A stretch of DNA of 64,000 nt from positions 62,001 through 126,000 of the forward strand of contig CBDCYT010000015.1 in the NCBI GenBank assembly GCA_965224325.1. Direction: 5' to 3'. The stretch comes from CBDCMJ01 sp965224325 (GTDB lineage Bacteria; Chloroflexota; Dehalococcoidia; Lucifugimonadales; UBA3495). Shown here one piece after another: positions 8,357-17,275 of the stretch. The translations under genes were made by a program, and so were the position numbers. A model generated the notes under the pieces. It was not told the DNA's origin, made no database searches, and saw only the letters and a list, made by a program, of their open reading frames with translations. The number at the start of each line of letters is the position of its first letter. Position 1 is the first letter of the stretch.

Positions 8357-9505
8357 ATGGCCGCATTGCTCAATCACCTGAGGCGTTATCGCCGGGACGC
8401 CGGCTTGTCCCAACAGGAATTGGCTGCCCGGGGTGGAGTCAGCCGCCAAGCGTACGCCGCCGTGGAGTCGGGCAAGTCCGCGCCCTCCACCGAGTTAGCA
8501 TTGCGCTTAGCCCGGGCTCTTGGCGCGCAGGTCGATTTGTTGTTTTCACTCGCTGAGGACCCGCCACAAGCCGCGAAGGCTGATTTGGTAGAGGTCAACG
8601 GCGCCGGCGAATTTGAAGGCTCCCCAGGGCCGCAGCGGGCCAGGGTTTGGCGGGTAGGGAACCGTTTGTTGGCCCGTCCGGTGCGGGGACCTGAAGCCGC
8701 ACCGTACTCGCTGGCAGATACGGAAGGCGTGATACTGCCACTGCCCCAAGACGGTAATAAAGTAGCCGTGCTGCCCTTCGACGACGATGTGCTGGAGGTC
8801 CCTTCCCTGGCTATGCTGGGTTGCGATCCGGCCGCGGCGCTATTGGAAGCCGGCCTGCGAGGATATGGGGTGCGGCTGGTGACGATGGAAGGAGGCAGCT
8901 ATCGTGCCTTGACCGGTTTGGCCCGAGGAGAGGTCCACGTGGCGGGTTGCCACCTGAAAGACGAAGCCACCGGTGAATATAACTACTCCTGGGTGGGCAG
9001 GTTGGCCCCTTTCCCCTGCACTTTAATAACTTTCGCCGCCTGGCAGCAGGGTTTTATAGTGACGTCAGGCAACCCAAAGGGTATTCGCGGCATCGAAGAC
9101 TTGGCCCGTCCGGTGGGATCTCCACCTGTTTTCATCGTGAACCGGGAAGCCGGGTCAGGGAGCCGCTCCCTGCTGGACCGTCTGCTGGGCCAGCAGGGCA
9201 TACCGGAGACAGCGGTGCCCGGTTACGGCCGGGAAGCGGGCGGACACTTGGCGGTGGCCAGAGCAGTGGCCTCCGGCGTGGCCGACGCCGGTATTGGCGT
9301 CCAAGCGGCAGCCTTGGCTATGGGGTTGGACTTCGTACCCTTGGAGGAAGAGCGTTACGACCTGGTAATTCCCCAACACCTGCTGGACGATCCGGGAGTC
9401 CAGGCGTTGTTGCACCTGCTCCGTCGTCCGGGCCTCCGTCGCCGGGTTGAAGCCCTGGGAGGGTACGATGTTTCCGATATGGGTATGCCGGCGGCTCGGG
9501 CTTAG
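8357..9505 (+). CDS. XRE-family HTH regulator with PBP-like (molybdate-binding type) domain
   Basis: The N-terminal 65 residues form an XRE helix-turn-helix (LRRYRRDAGLSQQELAARGG followed by VSRQAYAAVESGKSAPST). The rest resembles the periplasmic-binding-protein-like domain found fused to HTH domains in molybdenum and tungsten regulators (GCDPAAALLEAGL, NREAGSGSRSLLDRLLG, ADAGIGVQAAALAMGLDFVPL). It is divergent from modABC and most likely represses it when metal oxyanion is bound. The chosen start is ATG 8357 (MAALLNHLRRY); an in-frame TTG at 8330 would lie inside the operator. No Shine-Dalgarno sequence is seen, so the message may be leaderless. Confidence 0.85.
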   Translation: MAALLNHLRRYRRDAGLSQQELAARGGVSRQAYAAVESGKSAPSTELALRLARALGAQVDLLFSLAEDPPQAAKADLVEVNGAGEFEGSPGPQRARVWRVGNRLLARPVRGPEAAPYSLADTEGVILPLPQDGNKVAVLPFDDDVLEVPSLAMLGCDPAAALLEAGLRGYGVRLVTMEGGSYRALTGLARGEVHVAGCHLKDEATGEYNYSWVGRLAPFPCTLITFAAWQQGFIVTSGNPKGIRGIEDLARPVGSPPVFIVNREAGSGSRSLLDRLLGQQGIPETAVPGYGREAGGHLAVARAVASGVADAGIGVQAAALAMGLDFVPLEEERYDLVIPQHLLDDPGVQALLHLLRRPGLRRRVEALGGYDVSDMGMPAARA

Positions 9506-9730
9506 CTGAATTGCCGAACCTGTTGCAAGGGCGGCGAAATAGGCCCGTGTCTGGTTCTCAACGGTAGCCGGAGCGATCCCCGCCGGGCCGCGGATGAAGT
9601 TGCCTCCGCGGGTCTCCTTGACTGGCCCTCCAAACTAAGGTGTAATTGGTTCCTACTGGCCGGGCCGGTACGGGTCAGGCTACGATTGACGGTAGTAAGG
9701 CGACTTCCACTTGAAGGAGGTGAGACAGCC

Positions 9731-10075
9731 ATGGCTCAAGTGCGGTGTATCATGGAGATGGGGATGGGTGTAGACGTTCATGGACGAGACTACACTTTGG
9801 CCGCCGAACGGGCAGTCTTCGACGCTATACACCACAGCAGTTTGGGGTTTCAACGCCTGTTGGGCAAGACCGCTGACGATATGCAGGTTGACATTACTAT
9901 AGGCGTGCCCCGTCCGGAATCTGTGAACAAGGAGTCTGTGGCGGCGGTCCTGCCCCACGGCCGCGGCCAAGTAACCGCGGTGCTTGGCGGGCTGGAAGTG
10001 CCCAACGAAGATGGCAGCGACGCCATGGTTATCGCCAACGCGGCGGTGATTGTGAGCTTCGACGATGGCAAGTAA
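9731..10075 (+). CDS. Lin0512-family conserved protein
   Basis: A 114-residue protein with the family signature MEMGMGVDVHGRDYTLAAER near the N-terminus and IGVPRPESVNKESVAAVLP in the middle; I recognise it as the Lin0512 family, which has no proven biochemical role. Start ATG 9731 is preceded by a strong AAGGAGGTGA, which rules out an upstream in-frame start. It is followed after 104 bases by a cupin gene in the same direction; both end at the terminator at 10579. Confidence 0.82.
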   Translation: MAQVRCIMEMGMGVDVHGRDYTLAAERAVFDAIHHSSLGFQRLLGKTADDMQVDITIGVPRPESVNKESVAAVLPHGRGQVTAVLGGLEVPNEDGSDAMVIANAAVIVSFDDGK

Positions 10076-10179
10076 CGGGTTAACCCCGTTTCCGACCTTA
10101 TGGGCATACTGCTCCAGGTCTGGACCATCCGTAGCATAGTGAATCAGGTTAGCCGTCCCACGAAATAGGGGGAATCGTA

Positions 10180-10530
10180 ATGCCGATAATCGACAAAAAT
10201 GACATACCCATGCCCGCGCCCGAGGACGGGCGCAGCTCCCGGCGCTTCGTAACCGGAGATGCAGGCGCAGCCAACTTGACCGTAGGCGAGCTGGTGATGC
10301 AGGACGGTTCCGCTTTACGTTTGCACACTCATACTACCGATGAGGCCATTATTCTGCTGGAAGGCCAGGTTGAGATGATAGTAGGCGACGAACACCACGT
10401 TGGGTCACCGGGAGATACTTTGCTTGCGCCGCCGGGTACGGCCCACAGGCTGATCAACGAAACCGGCGGACCCGCCAGAATGTTCACGATTTTCCCAACC
10501 AGTGATCCCCAGACCCAATACGTGGACTGA
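10180..10530 (+). CDS. Small cupin-domain protein
   Basis: A 116-residue single-domain cupin. Cupin motif 1 appears as LRLHTHTTDEAIILLEGQVEM (metal ligands His, His, Glu expected) and motif 2 as GDTLLAPPGTAHRLIN. The domain folds as a small beta-barrel that binds a metal or a small ligand; the substrate cannot be read from sequence. AUG is preceded by GGGGGAAT. The gene probably shares a transcript with the Lin0512 gene and stops before a strong terminator. Confidence 0.85.
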   Translation: MPIIDKNDIPMPAPEDGRSSRRFVTGDAGAANLTVGELVMQDGSALRLHTHTTDEAIILLEGQVEMIVGDEHHVGSPGDTLLAPPGTAHRLINETGGPARMFTIFPTSDPQTQYVD

Positions 10531-10578
10531 GGACTCCCCTCAGTAGGCGCTTTCCTAAGTACGAAAACCCCGAATAAT

Positions 10579-10609
10579 AAGAAAACCCCGAATTATTCGG
10601 GGTTTTCTT
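10579..10609 (+). terminator. Rho-independent terminator
   Basis: A 14-bp perfect stem (10579-10592 with 10596-10609) and a TTA loop; the right arm is GGGGTTTTCTT, giving the T-tract. Immediately upstream, 10563-10580 is a second near-copy of the left arm (GAAAACCCCGAATAATAA), so two alternative stems are possible. It closes the Lin0512-cupin transcript. Confidence 0.9.
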
Positions 10610-10715
10610 GCTTACTCTCCAGGGGAGGGAAAGTACCGGCATCGAAGCCAGGTGCAAGAGTTCACACTTGTGCCGGGAGTCGGCGATTGGAGCCGTTTAA
10701 GGCATGAAAGCGGGG

Positions 10716-10916
10716 TTAGCCGCGAGTGGTTTTGGTTGATGCTTTGATATTCGCGGATAGCTCGTCTGCCTCAACCTCGTGGACTTCCACCAGATGCTTG
10801 GACATGTCTTCCAACACACCCTCTTCCGTATCCGCTTTTGCCATGTAGCGGCAGCCCACTCCCGACGCGTCTAGGGCTAGAGATAGGATTGCGTTGCACC
10901 GAACGTACTTCACCAT
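10716..10916 (-). CDS. DUF1059-family small protein
   Basis: A 66-residue protein, MVKYVRCNAILSLALDASG at the start, with a Cys pair (C8, C23 region) and the EEGVLEDMSKHLVEVHEV helix typical of DUF1059. Function of the family is unknown. The start at 10916 is chosen over a longer frame from 10988 because GAGGAGAT precedes it and the family begins there. It stands alone between two gene-free stretches. Confidence 0.8.
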   Translation of the reverse strand: MVKYVRCNAILSLALDASGVGCRYMAKADTEEGVLEDMSKHLVEVHEVEADELSANIKASTKTTRG

Positions 10917-11494
10917 GGCTAATATCTCCTCATCTGAACCGTGGGTTAGGCCGTAGATCTGGCCGCTGCCGCACCGGCGGGAATCCAAAGCGCACCTGGC
11001 GATTATACGCTATTCCTTTCGCTCTGGCACGTGATTGCTGCAACGGAGCAGAGCAATCGTATCAAAAAGTAGCTCTTCGGATTTCAGCGGCAAAGTCTGA
11101 AGTCCATGACCTTTGGGACCTCGAATCAACTATAGACCCAATAAATCGTTTCAGCCAAGCGGTCTCTGCGCCGCCCAAAACCTCCAATAACCGCTATTGG
11201 AAGCTGGAGTTGAATCAAAACGTGATTGCGGCAACTGGGATCTGGAAATCCTGTTGCCTGTTGAGTGCATTCCCACCCGGCGTTCCGGCAAGACCGCGTT
11301 GTACTTGGGCTAACCGCAACGAGTCACAGGCACAGGGAGAAAGGGGGGTTGGGTTAATCTCATCCGGTGGAGCGACGCAGCGTAGTCCAACTTCCGGCGA
11401 GTGTGACTAAACCCTTGCTTACAGCCTAACGGATGTTAACCTAAGTAGTATCAACGCCGCGGTCTTCACCAACTGTACCGTGGCCTATGCCTTG
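10917..11494. other. Gene-free stretch
   Basis: No gene with family support is seen on either strand over about 580 bases. A 190-codon plus-strand open frame crosses it but overlaps the DUF1059 gene in antisense and has no recognisable domain or ribosome site, so I treat it as chance. No tRNA or terminator stood out. Confidence 0.6.
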
Positions 11495-12010
11495 TTACTG
11501 CCCGTCGGCTTTTTCGCGGGCTTTGGCCGCGTAGCCCTCTAGCTGACCGGGTGTGCTGGAGCCGGACGTGGTGAGCCGGACCAGCACCCTGCCTTCGACG
11601 AAAAAGAGGGTCTGGCGCGCCTCACCCCCCCGGTCCTCGTTCAAGATACCTGAGATGTCTTGGAACTGTTCCAGGTATACCGGTAAGACCCCCTCCGCCA
11701 ACTGGTCCTGCTTGATTCCTGCCAAAACCGTGAAGGCTGACTCCGGAGTGGCAAAGACCACCACGCTCTGGTTTAGCGCGAAGTTTGTGCCCAACAATTC
11801 CACCTGAGCTGCGTCCACACCGAGGGGAGTGACGTCTGCCTGGGTGCTAATCTCGGTGACCTCTAGGTCAGGAAAATCGGCTGGGCTCAATAGCATGTCC
11901 GAGGCTTTGATGTCCCCACCGGAGCACGCCGCCGCCATGACCATGACCATGACGGCCAACGCAACGCTCGCTGCCAATTGGGCTATGCGATGTCGCTGGG
12001 AGGACCCCAA
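11495..12010 (-). CDS. Predicted lipoprotein of unknown function
   Basis: 171 residues with a classic lipoprotein signal: a basic start (MGSSQRHRIAQ), a hydrophobic stretch and the lipobox MAAACS with Cys29. The mature part is acidic and has no family I recognise; it looks like a small surface-exposed domain. Its start overlaps the end of hyuB by 28 bases, so it is probably cotranscribed with the hydantoinase-like cluster, though a functional link is only inferred. Confidence 0.7.
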   Translation of the reverse strand: MGSSQRHRIAQLAASVALAVMVMVMAAACSGGDIKASDMLLSPADFPDLEVTEISTQADVTPLGVDAAQVELLGTNFALNQSVVVFATPESAFTVLAGIKQDQLAEGVLPVYLEQFQDISGILNEDRGGEARQTLFFVEGRVLVRLTTSGSSTPGQLEGYAAKAREKADGQ

Positions 12011-13575
12011 CCGCCTCCTCCAGGAGTTCGGATGCTCAAAACGTCCCCTGGCTCTACGTCGAGGACCTCTTTGCCGGCTAGCTGCACCTCTTCGTAGCCG
12101 CCCCGCAGCAGCAGATTCTCTCCGGTATGCCCGTGGTGACCTCCATGATATCCGGGAGGCGGGCGTTTCCGCCGCTCAGATAGCAAGGTGACCCGCGCGG
12201 GCGCCAGAAATTCGACTTCCCGTACGAGACCGTCTCCCCCTTTGAATTTTCCGGCCCCTCCGGAGCCACGGCGTAAAGCGTAGCGCCGCAAGCGCAGCGG
12301 GAACGCGAACTCCATGGCTTCTATGGGCGTGTTCATCGTGTTGGTCATGTGAGTCTGGATACCGGAGATTCCATCCTTGGTGGGTCTGGCCCCCATGCCG
12401 CCGCCTATGGTTTCGTAGTAAACGAACGGCTTGTCTCTCACCGGGTCATGGCCGCCGACTATCATGTTGTTCATGGTGCCTTGGCTGGCCGCCGGTATGC
12501 GTTCGGGCAGCGCTTGAGCCAGGGCAGCCAGCAGCACGTCGGTTATGCGCTGGGAGGTCTCCACGTTGCCTCCCGCCACTCCCCGCTGCGGTTCCGGGTT
12601 TACCACGCTGGCCCGTGGAGTTACGACGTGCACCGGCCGCAGGCAGCCCTGGTTTGCCGGGGCGTCCCCTACGGCTAAACACCGGACCACGTACAGGCAC
12701 GCCGACATGGTCACCGCACGTGGTGCGTTTATGCAGCCGGGCCTTTGGGGCGACGAGCCGGTGAAGTCCATGACGATCTCGTCCCCGTCAACCCTCACTG
12801 TCACGGCAATAGCCACCGCCTGCTCTGTCAGACCGTCGTCGTCCATGTAGTCCACCACCCGGTAGACGCCGTCGGGAATTTCTAGAATAGCCTGACGGGT
12901 CACCCGCTCCGAGTAATCCAACAGGGCTGCCATGTGGGCTTCAGTTTCTTCCATGCTGTATCGCTGGGCAATGTCCTGCAGCCGTTTTTCTCCCACCCGT
13001 ATGGACGCCATCTGCGCCGCTAGATCGCCCTTCCGTTCCTCCGGAGTTCGGGAGTTGCGACAGATTAGCTGTATGACTTCCCGGTTGACTCTCCCGCCCC
13101 TGACCAGCTTTATGGGCGGAATGATGGTGCCCTCCTGGTAGAGCTCGGTGGACAGCGGCAATGAACCTGGCGTCATCCCTCCCACGTCGGCGTGGTGGCC
13201 CCGGTTGGCCACGAATCCCGCCATGCGTTTAACGCCATTCTCTTCCAAGTACACGGGGGCCACCAGGGTGATGTCGGGCAAGTGGGTGCCGCCCAGGTAG
13301 GGATCGTTGAGAATGACCATGTCTCCCGGGCGGAGAGCGCCGGGAAACACGTCCAGCGCCGCCTGAACAGAAGCGGGCATAGCCCCCAAATGCACCGGCA
13401 CGTGGGCCGCCTGGGCGATCATGTCCCCTGCGGGGTTGAAAACCGCGCAGGAGAAGTCGCGGCGCTCCTTTATGTTGGGGGAGTAGGCGGTCCGCTGCAA
13501 CGCCACCCCCATCTGCTCCGCCACCGAGATGAACAGGTTTTTGAAAACTTCCAGGCTTATAGGGTCTACCGGCAT
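11983..13575 (-). CDS. hyuB: Hydantoinase B/oxoprolinase family protein (HyuB-type)
   Basis: 530-residue B subunit of an ATP-dependent amide-ring hydrolase or carboxylase (N-methylhydantoinase / acetone carboxylase / oxoprolinase superfamily). Hallmarks are MPVDPISLEVFKNLFISVAE, AYSPNIKERRDFSCAVFN, GDMVILNDPYLGGTHLPD and the C-terminal PGGGGWGPP. Its A partner lies two genes upstream (14473-16473), with a PIG-L deacetylase between. The substrate cannot be predicted; in this lineage such pairs are numerous and are thought to act on recalcitrant organic matter. Confidence 0.92.
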   Translation of the reverse strand: MPVDPISLEVFKNLFISVAEQMGVALQRTAYSPNIKERRDFSCAVFNPAGDMIAQAAHVPVHLGAMPASVQAALDVFPGALRPGDMVILNDPYLGGTHLPDITLVAPVYLEENGVKRMAGFVANRGHHADVGGMTPGSLPLSTELYQEGTIIPPIKLVRGGRVNREVIQLICRNSRTPEERKGDLAAQMASIRVGEKRLQDIAQRYSMEETEAHMAALLDYSERVTRQAILEIPDGVYRVVDYMDDDGLTEQAVAIAVTVRVDGDEIVMDFTGSSPQRPGCINAPRAVTMSACLYVVRCLAVGDAPANQGCLRPVHVVTPRASVVNPEPQRGVAGGNVETSQRITDVLLAALAQALPERIPAASQGTMNNMIVGGHDPVRDKPFVYYETIGGGMGARPTKDGISGIQTHMTNTMNTPIEAMEFAFPLRLRRYALRRGSGGAGKFKGGDGLVREVEFLAPARVTLLSERRKRPPPGYHGGHHGHTGENLLLRGGYEEVQLAGKEVLDVEPGDVLSIRTPGGGGWGPPSDIA

Positions 13576-13604
13576 GGGCCTATCCTTTTCGGCAGCGGGA
13601 TTTG

Positions 13605-14459
13605 TTATGCCAGCTTGGCCAGCAAGTCCGCTTCTCCGGCGGCTCCCTCGGGAAACACCAAGGAATAATACTCGGTGCTCATCATTTCCCGCACCATTTC
13701 CTGGGGCAGCCGGGAGAAAGGGCCGTTGGGGTCCATTTGCGTGCGATGACAGTTTAACGAGGCGATCTTGGTGTCCACGTAGGAGCTTACGTCCACGACG
13801 GTAGTCGTCGCCTCGTCAGGGGTCCCTATCGTGTCGACCTCCAAACTAGCGAAGGGAGGCGTGATCCCGGAGTCCAGCATCTGCTGCCACATACGCCGGA
13901 AATTGCTGCGAGGAAAACACACGTAGTAAAGCAGCGTGGGGGACCAGGCCCCCGCCTCTTGGGACAGCTGTCCTGAGAATTCCGGGTCGCTGGCCAGATA
14001 GAAAGCACGGCTGGTGTGTCGGTGCACCGCCGTGTGGTCGGGATGGCCGTAACCCCCGGTGGGGTCGAAGGTAATGACCAATTCAGGCTGGACTTCCCGT
14101 ATGATGGCCACCAATTGATCGGTCACCAAGTCCGCATTAGCCCGCGCCAGCGCATCCGGGTGATTGTTGTCGTCCGTTCCCGCCATTCCGGAGTCGCGGT
14201 AGCCCAAGAATCTCAGGTCTGTTACGCCGGTAATGTTCATAGCCTGGCGCAATTCCTCTCTACGCACCTGGGCAAGGGTCTCCGGTGTAGCCAACTCTGG
14301 GTCGCTCACTTCCCCTGCGTCGCCGTTGGTGGCGCAAACCAACGTAATGCGGGCGCCACCGGCAACGAGCATGGCCAAGGAACCCCCGGAGCCGAACCCC
14401 TCGTCGTCAGGGTGAGCGAATACGGCCAGGGTCGACAGTCCGGACACTGATTGGGGCAT
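13605..14459 (-). CDS. PIG-L family deacetylase
   Basis: A zinc-dependent N-acetyl hydrolase of the LmbE/PIG-L family, 284 residues. The metal motif AHPDDEGFGSGG (His16, Asp19) is intact and the second ligand region HPDHTAVHRHT is present. Relatives deacetylate GlcNAc conjugates in mycothiol and bacillithiol synthesis or antibiotics. Here it is placed tightly between hyuA (13 bases upstream) and hyuB (29 downstream), suggesting it releases an acyl group from a substrate handled by the hydantoinase pair. Confidence 0.9.
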   Translation of the reverse strand: MPQSVSGLSTLAVFAHPDDEGFGSGGSLAMLVAGGARITLVCATNGDAGEVSDPELATPETLAQVRREELRQAMNITGVTDLRFLGYRDSGMAGTDDNNHPDALARANADLVTDQLVAIIREVQPELVITFDPTGGYGHPDHTAVHRHTSRAFYLASDPEFSGQLSQEAGAWSPTLLYYVCFPRSNFRRMWQQMLDSGITPPFASLEVDTIGTPDEATTTVVDVSSYVDTKIASLNCHRTQMDPNGPFSRLPQEMVREMMSTEYYSLVFPEGAAGEADLLAKLA

Positions 14460-14472
14460 TGATAATTCTCCT

Positions 14473-16473
14473 CTAGGTCGGGGTTAGCACTAAGTTGCCG
14501 TATTGGTCCACAGGCCCGCCCCAGCCCGGAGGGACCACGATGGTGGTGTCAGTCTGGACCACCAGGGCCGGACCTTCCACCAATGCTCCGCTTTCCAAGT
14601 TTTCTCTCCGGTAGAAGGGAGTCACGGCGGGACCGCTGGCAAACACGACTTCCGTTTCGCCCATCCTTGCGGCTGACGGGTCCGGCTCGCCTGCCGGCTG
14701 GGGAGTAATCCGGGGTTTGTCCATCACTAATTCCAGTTTAAGCCGCAAGCTGACTATCTCCATAGGCTCCCGCCGATCGGCGTAGCCGAATCTCTGGAGG
14801 TGTGCCTTGTAGAACAGATCGCTGATGGACCTGGGGAGATTGTCTCGATTCGTGGGAGGGGGGTAGTCGATGGTCAACTCGAAAGACTGTCCCACGTAAC
14901 GCACGTCCAGAAAACGGAGGGCTCCCATGCGGTCTACCGCCAGGCCTTCGTGCCGGAGCTCCTCCCGGGCTAAGCCCTCCATGCCGTGGTATTCCTCATC
15001 CAGCCGCCGCCGGCTCACGTCCTCGCCCCGCAGCATCACCGTCCGCGAATAATCCTTGACTATGTTGGCGATGGCTACGCCCAGGGCGGAGAGGATCCCG
15101 GGGTAAGTGGGGACCAACACCTTCGGAATACCCAGCTCCTCCGCCAGCTCGCAAGCATGCATGGGGCCGGCCCCTCCAAAGGGCACTAAGACGAAACGGC
15201 GCGGGTCGTATCCCCGCTCTAACGAAACGGTCCGGATGGCCCGGTCCATAGTGGCGTTTACGACCCTGACTATACCAAGAGCAGTGCTGCGCGCCGACGC
15301 ACCGATCCCTGAGGCTAGAGACCCCATCAGGCTTTCGGCGCGCTCAGGGTATAGCGACAGGCGGCCGCCTAGAAAGTGATCGGGGAGGAGCCGCCCGAGC
15401 ATCAGGTTGGCGTCGGTAACGGTGACCTGGTCTCCCCGGCCGTAGCATGCTGGGCCGGGGTCCGCTCCGGCTGACTGCGGTCCCACGACCAGGGCTCCCC
15501 CACTGTCCAGCCGGGCGATGGAGCCTCCGCCGGCGCCAACGGTGTGTATTTCGATCATGGGTACACCGATGGGATAGCCGCCGACATTGGAGCCGGTGGT
15601 TTCCTTGATATTCCCCGGGCACAGAGAGACGTCGGTGGAGGTGCCTCCCATGTCCAGCGTAATTATCTCCGGGCAGCCCGCTTGGACCGCGGTGTAAAAT
15701 GCGCCGACCACGCCGCCGGCGGGCCCGCTGAGGATGGTCCGGACCGGTTGTTCCGACGCCAGCTTCGCGGTGATACTGCCTCCCGACGACTGCATGATCC
15801 GCAGCCCTTGGCCCAGAGACTCCTCCATTTTCCCCAGATAGCGGGCCATAACCTGGCCCACGTAGGAGTTCACCACCACTGTGCTGGTGCGTTCGTACTC
15901 CCGAAACTCGGGGAGCACCCGGCTGGAAATGGATATGAATGGTGGACCGGGCAATCGTTGCAACGCGTCCAGGACCATTTCTTCGTGCGCCGAGTTGAGG
16001 AACGAGAAGAGAAATGAGACTGCCACTGCGTCGACCTGGGCCTCCCGCAGCAGAGACAACACGGTCTCGATTGCGCCTGCTTCAAGGTCCTCGATGATAG
16101 TCCCGGTGTGGTCTACTCGCTCAGGCAGCCCAAAACGCAACTCCCAAGGGGCCAGTGCAGGCGTTCGGTCCAAGTTCAGGTCATAGAGCTCGCTACGGGC
16201 CTGGCGGCCAATCTCCAAAACATCCTCGAATCCTAGAGTGGTCACCAGGGCAGTCCGGCCGCCCTTCCCTTCCAGCAAAGCGTTGGTGGCCACGGTGGAG
16301 CCATGGACGAAGTCGGCGCCGGTCGTCCCGGTTTCCGTCACACCTTGGAGCGTGCCTCGGGATGGGTCGTCGGGAGTTGAGGAAAGTTTGTGGACGCTAA
16401 GGCGGCCGTCCTCAAGGATGGCGATGTCAGTGAAGGTGCCGCCCACGTCTATACCAACGACGGTTTTGGTCAT
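14473..16473 (-). CDS. hyuA: Hydantoinase A/oxoprolinase family protein (HyuA-type)
   Basis: 666-residue A subunit with the actin-like ATPase fold. N-terminal VVGIDVGGTFTDIAILEDG binds phosphate; further blocks are DFVHGSTVATNALLEGKGGR, TILSGPAGGVVGAFYTA and LDMGGTSTDVSLCPG. It couples ATP hydrolysis to ring opening or carboxylation with the B subunit. It heads the minus-strand run hyuA, PIG-L, hyuB, lipoprotein. Confidence 0.93.
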   Translation of the reverse strand: MTKTVVGIDVGGTFTDIAILEDGRLSVHKLSSTPDDPSRGTLQGVTETGTTGADFVHGSTVATNALLEGKGGRTALVTTLGFEDVLEIGRQARSELYDLNLDRTPALAPWELRFGLPERVDHTGTIIEDLEAGAIETVLSLLREAQVDAVAVSFLFSFLNSAHEEMVLDALQRLPGPPFISISSRVLPEFREYERTSTVVVNSYVGQVMARYLGKMEESLGQGLRIMQSSGGSITAKLASEQPVRTILSGPAGGVVGAFYTAVQAGCPEIITLDMGGTSTDVSLCPGNIKETTGSNVGGYPIGVPMIEIHTVGAGGGSIARLDSGGALVVGPQSAGADPGPACYGRGDQVTVTDANLMLGRLLPDHFLGGRLSLYPERAESLMGSLASGIGASARSTALGIVRVVNATMDRAIRTVSLERGYDPRRFVLVPFGGAGPMHACELAEELGIPKVLVPTYPGILSALGVAIANIVKDYSRTVMLRGEDVSRRRLDEEYHGMEGLAREELRHEGLAVDRMGALRFLDVRYVGQSFELTIDYPPPTNRDNLPRSISDLFYKAHLQRFGYADRREPMEIVSLRLKLELVMDKPRITPQPAGEPDPSAARMGETEVVFASGPAVTPFYRRENLESGALVEGPALVVQTDTTIVVPPGWGGPVDQYGNLVLTPT

Positions 16474-16549
16474 GATGGTCCGTCGCCTCGGCCCTGTGAT
16501 GATGCTTGGAGCCCTGTGTTGGAGCAGTCGGGGGGAAAGCGAAGCGGGT

Positions 16550-17275
16550 TCAGTGGACGAGCCCGATGCGGAGGCGCTTGTTGATCCGGCCTTTGCTCTC
16601 GTGGCCCACCACCTTGATGGCGCCCACCTCGTGAGTGTTGGACACGTGGGTTCCGCCGTCGGCCTGAAGGTCTAGCCCCACTATGTCTATGGTCCGCACC
16701 TGGCGAATGCCGGGCGGGAGCAAGTTGATCTTAGTTCGAATCAGATCGGGGGTTTGGTCCGCTTCCTCCCGGGCCAGATTGCCCACCAGCACGGAGCGGG
16801 CAGCTGCGACCTCGGCGTTCACCTTCTCTTCAATCTCCTCGGCAAACTTGGCGCTCATCTGCTCCAACTCAAAGTCCATCCGTGCCTCGCCGGGCCGCAT
16901 GTCCCCGCCGGTCACCTTGGCGCCGTAGTCCCTCCACACAACTCCGCACAGGATATGCAGTGCCGTATGGGTGCGCATGAGGAGGAGGCGCCGGTCCCAG
17001 TCGATTATGCCTGTCACCTTTTCTCCGGGGGTGGGTCCGCCGTGTGCCAGCGCGAGGTCCGCCACCTCGTGCACCAGCTTTCCTTCCCTCCGCCCAACTT
17101 TAGTGACTGGGCAATTCTGGTCTTGCCGCACCAGAACCCCGGTGTCGCAAGGCTGGCCTCCGCCGCCCGCGTAGAATGCGGTGCGGTCCAGCACCAAGCC
17201 ACCTTCCACCGCTTCCACGATGGTGGCCTGAAATTCCCTGAGGTAACTATCGTCCTGGAAAAGCAGATCAGTCAT
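16550..17275 (-). CDS. Alanyl-tRNA editing protein (AlaX-type)
   Basis: Free-standing trans-editing domain that deacylates mischarged Ser-tRNA(Ala). 241 residues with the N-terminal FYAGGGGQPCDTGVL, the zinc motif THTALHIL (His103, His107) and the second zinc region LQADGGTHVSNTHEVG. The position usually filled by Cys (CGGTH) is Asp206 here, while His210 is kept, so zinc coordination may be His/His/Asp/His. It is not clearly part of the neighbouring hydantoinase operon. Confidence 0.88.
   Translation of the reverse strand: MTDLLFQDDSYLREFQATIVEAVEGGLVLDRTAFYAGGGGQPCDTGVLVRQDQNCPVTKVGRREGKLVHEVADLALAHGGPTPGEKVTGIIDWDRRLLLMRTHTALHILCGVVWRDYGAKVTGGDMRPGEARMDFELEQMSAKFAEEIEEKVNAEVAAARSVLVGNLAREEADQTPDLIRTKINLLPPGIRQVRTIDIVGLDLQADGGTHVSNTHEVGAIKVVGHESKGRINKRLRIGLVH

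Noticed and set aside
10838..11410. 190-codon plus-strand frame
   Set aside because: Antisense to the DUF1059 gene, odd composition, no ribosome site or family.
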